Origin: Galeruca laticollis
Taxonomy: Eukaryota; Arthropoda; Insecta; Coleoptera; Chrysomelidae
NCBI GenBank assembly: GCA_963921935.1
Contig: OY998177.1
Span: 9,203,754 to 9,267,753, forward strand
Length of the DNA stretch: 64,000 nucleotides
Direction: 5' to 3'
Notes under the pieces: generated by a model
Database searches by the model: none
What the model was told of the DNA's origin: nothing
Seen by the model: only the letters and a program-made list of their open reading frames with translations
Translations under genes and position numbers: made by a program
Part shown: piece after piece, positions 58,944 through 64,000 of the stretch
Numbering within the stretch: the first letter of the stretch is position 1
Layout of the letters: each line of letters opens with the position of its first letter

Positions 58944-59854
58944 TCATACAAATCTGGAATGTTCTAAGCAAATATATTTTTTTACAAATTTTGCATTGAA
59001 ATGCATTTTGAAATCTTTACAAAAATTACAACGACCCCTTTTATTACCTTCGACAGCTACTGGTTTATGTACCTGAACACCGGTAATTCTTGCAGCATGG
59101 TTTCCAATTTCTCCAGTTAAATATGGATATATAACTATTTCTTTCATGTGCTCCATTACCAATTGAATTCCAAGCAGTTTTAGAAATACCCCTCTCTATT
59201 TTCCTGATGGTAATGAGGAATCATTACTCCTTTTTATAATAAAAGCGTTATTTGTAGACATGTTCAATAAATTGTAGAATATCACCATTGGCCATCTCCT
59301 GGTATTTCTGGCAACATTATATTTGGCACAAAGTTGATCCACTACATCAATGCTTTCCTCAATGGAGTCATTATTGTGCATCGTAGACAAAAGAATAATA
59401 AGTTTGTTTTTTTTTGGTTCATAGGAAACAATGTTACAATTTTCAGTAAACCCAAAAACATGCTTGACTTCTCTTGAGTGAACCAATTGTCCCTGGTAAC
59501 GATGCAATTCGATTGCGCAATTGGCTCAACAATTCTTTCAACTATTTCATAAGATGTGTTACTTACTCTGTACGGTTTATGGCGTAAAAGTTTCGAACAT
59601 CGGCCAGTGAGAAAAACTTTTAAACCCATATCGAGCAGGCTTACTACGAATGTAGATTCTGAATCTCGGCGACCTCGGAAAGCGACCAACATTTCGTCGA
59701 TGGTAGAATATTGTCCGAAGGAATAACTTTTTTCAAAATTTCTTACAATAGCTGTTACGAGTTCATTTTGCACAATGAAACCCTTCCTTTTGTTTAAGAG
59801 AAGAATGTTTTTCTTGATCGATATGTTATAATTCGATAAAGACAAACTCTTCAC
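58944..59854 (-). pseudogene. piggyBac-like transposase
   Basis: DDE_Tnp_1_7-type cut-and-paste transposase relic. The N-part has FGQYSTIDEMLVAFRGRR, then GLKVFLTGRCSKLL, where the segment normally holding the first catalytic Asp appears to be missing. IVTRDNWFTQEKS carries the second Asp. A frameshift near 59500 leads to DSIEESIDVVDQLCAKYNVA with the third Asp, and TRRWPMVIFYNLLN. The C-terminal cysteine-rich domain (58944-59162) has RCNFCKDFK and KKYICLEH. Length, missing catalytic block and frame breaks show an inactive copy. Confidence 0.85.
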
Positions 59855-61570
59855 CCTTCGTCATAACCGAACGCACTCCTGTTAATTGCAATTCTGCTGA
59901 GTCTGATTGCTCTATGATTAGAACTAACAGGCCATGGCAATTGGTCCTTTAGTTTGCACTCCCGGTTACTCCGATTGTTCTATGATTAGAATCAACACAC
60001 CATGGCCATTGGTAATTACGATTGCTTGAAGGTGTAGCGTGGTGTAACGTAATTTCCACTTTCCACCACACTTTGAGTAGAGTGTAGTTCAGTGCAGTTA
60101 GGAATGTGTCAATACTAAGTATCGAGTGTAAGGTATTGAGTGTAAATTACACTACGTGTGGGAAAGAGCTACACTTCGATACATACGAATGAACCTAACA
60201 TTACTCTTGTTTATTGTACAAGCCAGCTTAGTTTCCCAAATGTTATTGTGTCCTTGAATTCACCTCAACTATCTCTAGTTTTTCCACAACACCTAATTGT
60301 CTATGTGATTTGACTAATGGCATATGCCTTATTGTACTTGTGTTAGTTCGGCCAGAGATGGCGTGATTGGCCACTTTAAAATTTTCATGATCTGGCTATA
60401 ACCATTATATTTCAATGACAAATTGCTGTTTATTCATTGTCTCTTATATCGAATACAAATGTAATTGGCATGACCTGCAGTAAAAATTTAAAAATTTTAT
60501 AAAGTCACGACATTTGTATTCTACTCAATGTTCGCGTTCTATGTTCCAAGTATACTGCTAGCGCACCTTGGCGGGTGATAGATGACTTAGAATACACATC
60601 TGCCAATTTCTGTAATTTATTCTTGAATCTCCGTGTTGAGTTGGAAGAGTATTGGCTGAGTCGAATTTCCTAACCCTTCGCTGGAAACTTTCAATTATAT
60701 AGTTCATCGTTGTATGATGATCCCAAAAAGGCATTATCCAAAAAGACATTACCAAAAAAAAGACATTGTTAGATTTGTGTAAATAATAATTTCAAATATT
60801 GATAGCGGCCAGTGAACTAATAAGGACAAGTGAAATAGATAACAAAACACGTCCGTTTTGTAAATATCGTATTCGCACGACCTACAAGGTCAAGAATACG
60901 GGGCACTGACTGTGTTAGCTTTAATACTTCCTATAAATAGATAAGTTCAACACTTTGAGGAATTATTGATTATTATTATTTTTAATAGTACAAACGTATG
61001 TATTGTGTGTCAATAATCTGTGTTGGTAGTTTATAAATATATGTTATCCCAGTGAGTTTTAAAAAGATATTATTTTTCTAACCCTAAAGAATGGTTCACT
61101 AGGTACGTGTTTCTCAAATATAAATGGTTCTATGGTTAAAGAAGTCTATACGAGGGGCACTTGCTAAGTAACCACCACATTTGGATGGTTCTGAGAAATT
61201 TCTGGCTGAAATATTTCCTTATATTGTTTGCGATTATAGACTCTGTATATTTTAAAGAAAATCTTTCCGATTTACGGGACTTCAAAAAGTGTTTAAAATT
61301 TGTGTGACTGTTTTTATTTGTTTATTTAAGAAAAAACAATATAGGCATAATTTAAAAAAACCTTCAGAATTTGCTTGGCTTGCCATCTAGTAGTAGCTAG
61401 TAAACTGTGACTAATCATGCAGGTCTCTTCCTTTATTTTTTCCCTGTTGGTGAATAGTAACCTTCCACCACAATAGATGGCGCTGCACTCGACAAAACTT
61501 TGTGGCTTCGGACTTAGTACAGGAGATTCCATTCTTCCCCGTATTAAAAGTATTTATCTATGAGTTAAGT
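59855..61570. other. Unassigned segment between piggyBac-like and Pao sequence
   Basis: Begins with an imperfect tandem duplication of about 70 bp (GATTGxTCTATGATTAGAA...CCATGGCxATTGG at 59908 and 59968). A 65-codon minus-strand frame at 60558-60755 (ESFQRRVRKFDSANTLPTQH) looks vaguely like a helix-turn-helix leader of a transposon protein but is not assignable. From about 61152, CGAGGGGCACTTGCTAAGTAACC and later CCACCACAATAGATGGCGCTGC resemble parts of mariner-type repeats; I found no matching inverted ends. No clear host gene. Confidence 0.4.
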
Positions 61571-62480
61571 GATAAAAAATTTTGTCAGTCTGAGGTAACA
61601 GATGTAAATAATGTTATTCCAAGGTTCTGGGAACTGGAAGAAGTGACAAATCAGAGGTTTTTGTCAGTTGATGATAAAATCTGTGAAAAAATATATCGGG
61701 AAACGCATAAAGCGACTAAGGGATGGTTGATTCACCTTTAAAAAATAAGGATGATATATTTAAACTAGGAAATTCGTTTAACTCGGCATTTAAAAGGTTA
61801 TAGGTCTATGGAAAATAGGTTTTTTAGGAATCCAGAATTGTCTTTGATGTATAAGGAGTTTATAGATGAATATGTTAAATTAGGGAACGGAAAATATGTT
61901 GAGGATGAGAATAATATTGGGAATAGGGTTTTTTACCCCACCATTGTGTGCTTAGGGAAGATGCATTGTCCACCAAATTGCGACTGGTGTTCGATGCAAG
62001 TAATAAAACTACAACAGGCCTTTCCTTCAATGATATTATGCTTTCGGGGTTTCCGATACAGCCGGAACTATTTGATATTATTTTGAGGTTTCGGACATAT
62101 ATTTATGTTCATAAAAAAGATGTATCGAATGGTGCAAATTAATCCATCTCAGCAGTTGTTGCAACATATATTGAGGCGGGAAAATCCTAAGAATCCTATT
62201 AAAATAATAGAATTTAACACGGTGACTTATGTGACAAATTCAGCACCGTACTTGGCCACTAGGTGTCTGAATCAGTTAGCGTCTGAAAAAGAATTAAATT
62301 ATCCAAAGGCTTGCAAGGCGACTGTTAAGCAGTGTTATGTAGATGACATTATTTGCGGTTCTAATTCAAGGAATGAGGCTAATGAGCTTAGGGATCAATT
62401 AATAAAACTTATTCAAGTCAGGTGGGTTTGAGTTACACACAATGGTCAACTGAGGTGGTCTAATCTACCCTAAATGCTTG
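61502..62480 (+). pseudogene. BEL/Pao reverse transcriptase region
   Basis: Continues the Pao Pol: VIPRFWELEEVTNQRFLSVD and ICEKIYRETHKAT, then MYKEFIDEYVKLGN, a frame change to LSTKLRLVFDASNKTTTGLS and NDIMLSG, then KMYRMVQINPSQQLLQHIL, VTYVTNSAPYLATRCLNQLA and catalytic CYVDDIICGSN. It ends near LIQ(S)GGFELH with another frame change at about 62420. Colinear with 57208-58690, so the two were one element before 2.9 kb was inserted. RNase H and integrase are absent. Confidence 0.83.
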
Positions 62481-63065
62481 AAATATGTTTTCTTCTTGTG
62501 TCAGAACAAAGCAGGTTGTATGGTCTAATAGCAATAAGTGAATGTTTTGTCCCTTCATCATTACAAATTTTATGTGTATAGGAAATCGATCTGTGGGCAT
62601 TTAAATAGACTTTTTAGTAAATGCGTGTTAGCCTCCTGTCGACAAGGGCTCCCTGAGAGGCGACATTTCAGCAGTGGTACTTGAACTAGTAATTTAGTCG
62701 TTCACTGTATATGCCTTGAATATCGGTAATTACCTTTTTTGCTATGAATGTTACTTTTTATTCAAACTTTATAGTACAGACATTAAATTGAGAAATTTCG
62801 ATATTTATAATATTGTTGTATTTAAACAGGGAGATATGAATAATGTGGTACCTTTTACCTGAATAAATAAATTGTATTCGTCATTGCATAGCGACGAATT
62901 CCTGGTTAATAAAAAAAATAATCATAGTAGGTACTACTGCGTTTTCCCACTTCTGTTTTCGAGATACCCTCCAAAACGTTGCACTTTCTAAAACCAGGTC
63001 CAAACTTGTGCTATTAAACTTTGGTTTGAAACATAGTCGCGTTCTCACTCCTCAGTTTAGTCAAG
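62481..63065. other. Unassigned segment
   Basis: Nearly 600 bp without a gene. A more GC-rich patch around 62625-62680 (CCTCCTGTCGACAAGGGCTCC) is not recognised. The last 130 bp may be the leader of the PIF/Harbinger-like frame. Confidence 0.4.
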
Positions 63066-63416
63066 ATGGATGAAGAAAACCAACTCCTTGCGTCAACGGC
63101 GTGCGTAATTTTGCTTAGCAAGAGTAAGAAAAAAACGAAGAAAAAGCGGTTTATTGGATGGTCTGAAATGAGACGATTTCGGTTCTATCGATTACGGAAT
63201 GACATACAGAGAAAAAGGTTCAAAAACTTCTTTAGATTATCCACTTCGGATTTCGACCACTTGCTAAGTTTAATTTACGCTAAAATTTGCAAGAATGACA
63301 CGAAATTGAGAGATGCAGTACCCATTAATGAACGTCTGGGAGGAACTTTGCCAAAATCTGATGCAAATTCAGTGGCGGCTTGTGGTAAAAATTTTAAGGT
63401 GTTCTGCAATTTTTGA
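63066..63416 (+). pseudogene. PIF/Harbinger-like transposase, N-terminal fragment
   Basis: Starts at an ATG in a good context (GTCAAGATGGATG). After a Lys-rich stretch it reads FKNFFRLSTSDFDHLLSLIY, KICKNDTKLRDAVPINERLG and GTL, the conserved N-terminal helical region of HARBI1-like transposases. The expected continuation (RFLATG, then the DDE core) is missing; after GTL the frame reads PKSDANSVAACG and stops. Truncated relic of a cut-and-paste transposon. Confidence 0.7.
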
Positions 63417-63547
63417 AAAAAAGTTTACCTTTTAAGGGGTTGTCTCCCATCGATTTTATCGTCCTTTCTCTGCCTTTCGTGTTGAAATATTGTATTTCAG
63501 GAACAATTGTTAATTTCCACACAAGAAAAATAAGAGACGCACTAAGC

Positions 63548-63705
63548 ACTACTTCGCTAACAAAAAATTATTTATTATAAGTTAAGTCTAATCGACGTTA
63601 TTTTCGGCTCGCAAAAAGTAAAAGTCTCTAGACACTACTTTTTAACAAATTATTTTTTATAAATTAAGTCTATTCTACCTTACTTTCGGTCCGCAAATGT
63701 TGTAA
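63548..63705. repeat. Two-unit tandem repeat of about 85 bp
   Basis: CACTACTT...AAATTATT...AAGTCTA...TTTTCGG(C)TC(G)CGCAAA-type units at 63548 and 63633, with scattered differences. They lie downstream of the hAT-like frame on the minus strand. Confidence 0.65.
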
Positions 63706-63726
63706 TCACTTTGTCATTAAAATTGT

Positions 63727-63900
63727 CTATTTCGGAGATACATTTTTTTTCAATAGATCATTGGAAAGAGCTGTTAAACGATCTTCGGTCATTGAATTTC
63801 TAAGAAATGTTTTAATTCGATTCAGTGTTGACAAACATCCCACTAAGCAAGAAACGTCTTTGAGACGTTGAGTTACGTTATTTTCAAGTAACTTACAAGA
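63727..63900 (-). pseudogene. hAT-like transposase C-terminal fragment
   Basis: Minus-strand frame reading VGCLSTLNRIKTFLRNSMTE followed by DRLTALSND and a stop after KNVSPK. The LNRIKTFLRNSMTEDRLTALS stretch is the end of the hAT dimerisation region (pattern R(I/L)K(T)(Y/F)LR..M...RL..L). The usual A(A/S)ERxFS just upstream reads instead CLVGCLS. Upstream sequence leaves the window edge with frame breaks. Confidence 0.65.
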
Positions 63901-64000
63901 TGTTCTCCTTTAAATATCTAATTGACGCAACAGGTACGATTTTGTGTGACGTTGAAATTGATTATGTTTTTGGAATGTTAAATGTAAGCATATGATTCTA
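63901..64000. other. Window end, probable hAT-like upstream sequence
   Basis: No reliable feature; probably decayed sequence of the same minus-strand transposase. Confidence 0.3.

Noticed and set aside
60558..60755. 65-codon minus-strand frame as a host or transposase gene
   Set aside because: Too short, no firm motif, and surrounded by transposon debris.
61152..61500. Mariner-type MITE
   Set aside because: The start and later CCACCACAATAGATGGCGCTGC look mariner-like, but I could not find matching inverted ends or a TA duplication that defines an element.

Overview
This window looks like a piece of an AT-rich arthropod (most likely insect) nuclear genome made almost entirely of transposable elements. 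I see no convincing host gene, tRNA, rRNA or CRISPR array. The arthropod call rests on the mix of families: an R1-clade non-LTR element with three zinc knuckles, a LOA-like non-LTR element with RNase H, several Ty3/Gypsy LTR elements, a BEL/Pao element, and piggyBac-, PIF/Harbinger- and hAT-like DNA transposon relics. No bacterial gene organisation is present.

Layout. 1-5.9 kb: a decayed R1-clade element sitting between two (TA)n tracts. 5.9-8.8 kb: a Gypsy element (D) reduced to an LTR, the start of gag and a cut-down LTR. 8.9-16.0 kb: two diverged solo LTRs of one family in opposite orientation (E1 minus, E2 plus), forming a roughly 2.2-kb inverted repeat; E1 is split by a third solo LTR (F). 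16.6-24.5 kb: Gypsy element C (+), with a gag starting in a SAP-like domain, protease and RT, but RNase H and most of integrase deleted. 24.5-31.6 kb: Gypsy element G (-), with nearly identical 1.96-kb LTRs but almost no pol. 31.9-42.5 kb: a LOA-like element (I, -) with a clear 14-bp target-site duplication, split inside its endonuclease by a mdg1/412-like Gypsy element (H, -) with a 4-bp ATGG duplication. H carries a LINE ORF1-like coiled-coil/RRM-like segment where protease and RT should be. 45.0-54.9 kb: the most complete Gypsy element (B, +), with gag, protease, RT, RNase H and integrase all recognisable but interrupted by stops and frameshifts. 54.9-62.5 kb: a BEL/Pao element broken by a 5'-truncated CR1/L2-like LINE and by a piggyBac-containing segment. 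63-64 kb: a PIF/Harbinger transposase start and the end of a hAT transposase.

How the parts relate. Gypsy elements B, C, D, E, F and G look like one lineage: long LTRs (about 1.5-2.4 kb) that mostly start TG or TGAAC, ATAT-type target duplications, primer sites resembling the complement of tRNA-Lys(CTT), and purine tracts around GGGGAAT or GGGGATG. Almost every copy is threaded onto a (TA)n microsatellite, as is the R1-clade element. Several LTRs carry extra primer-binding-site-like modules within their 3' ends, in places as tandem 50-60 bp units. No element here looks able to move by itself; G and C have very similar LTR pairs and so inserted recently, probably using proteins supplied from elsewhere.

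All alignments, identities and boundaries were judged by eye. Terminal positions next to (TA)n tracts are uncertain by a few bases because the duplicated target is itself TA.
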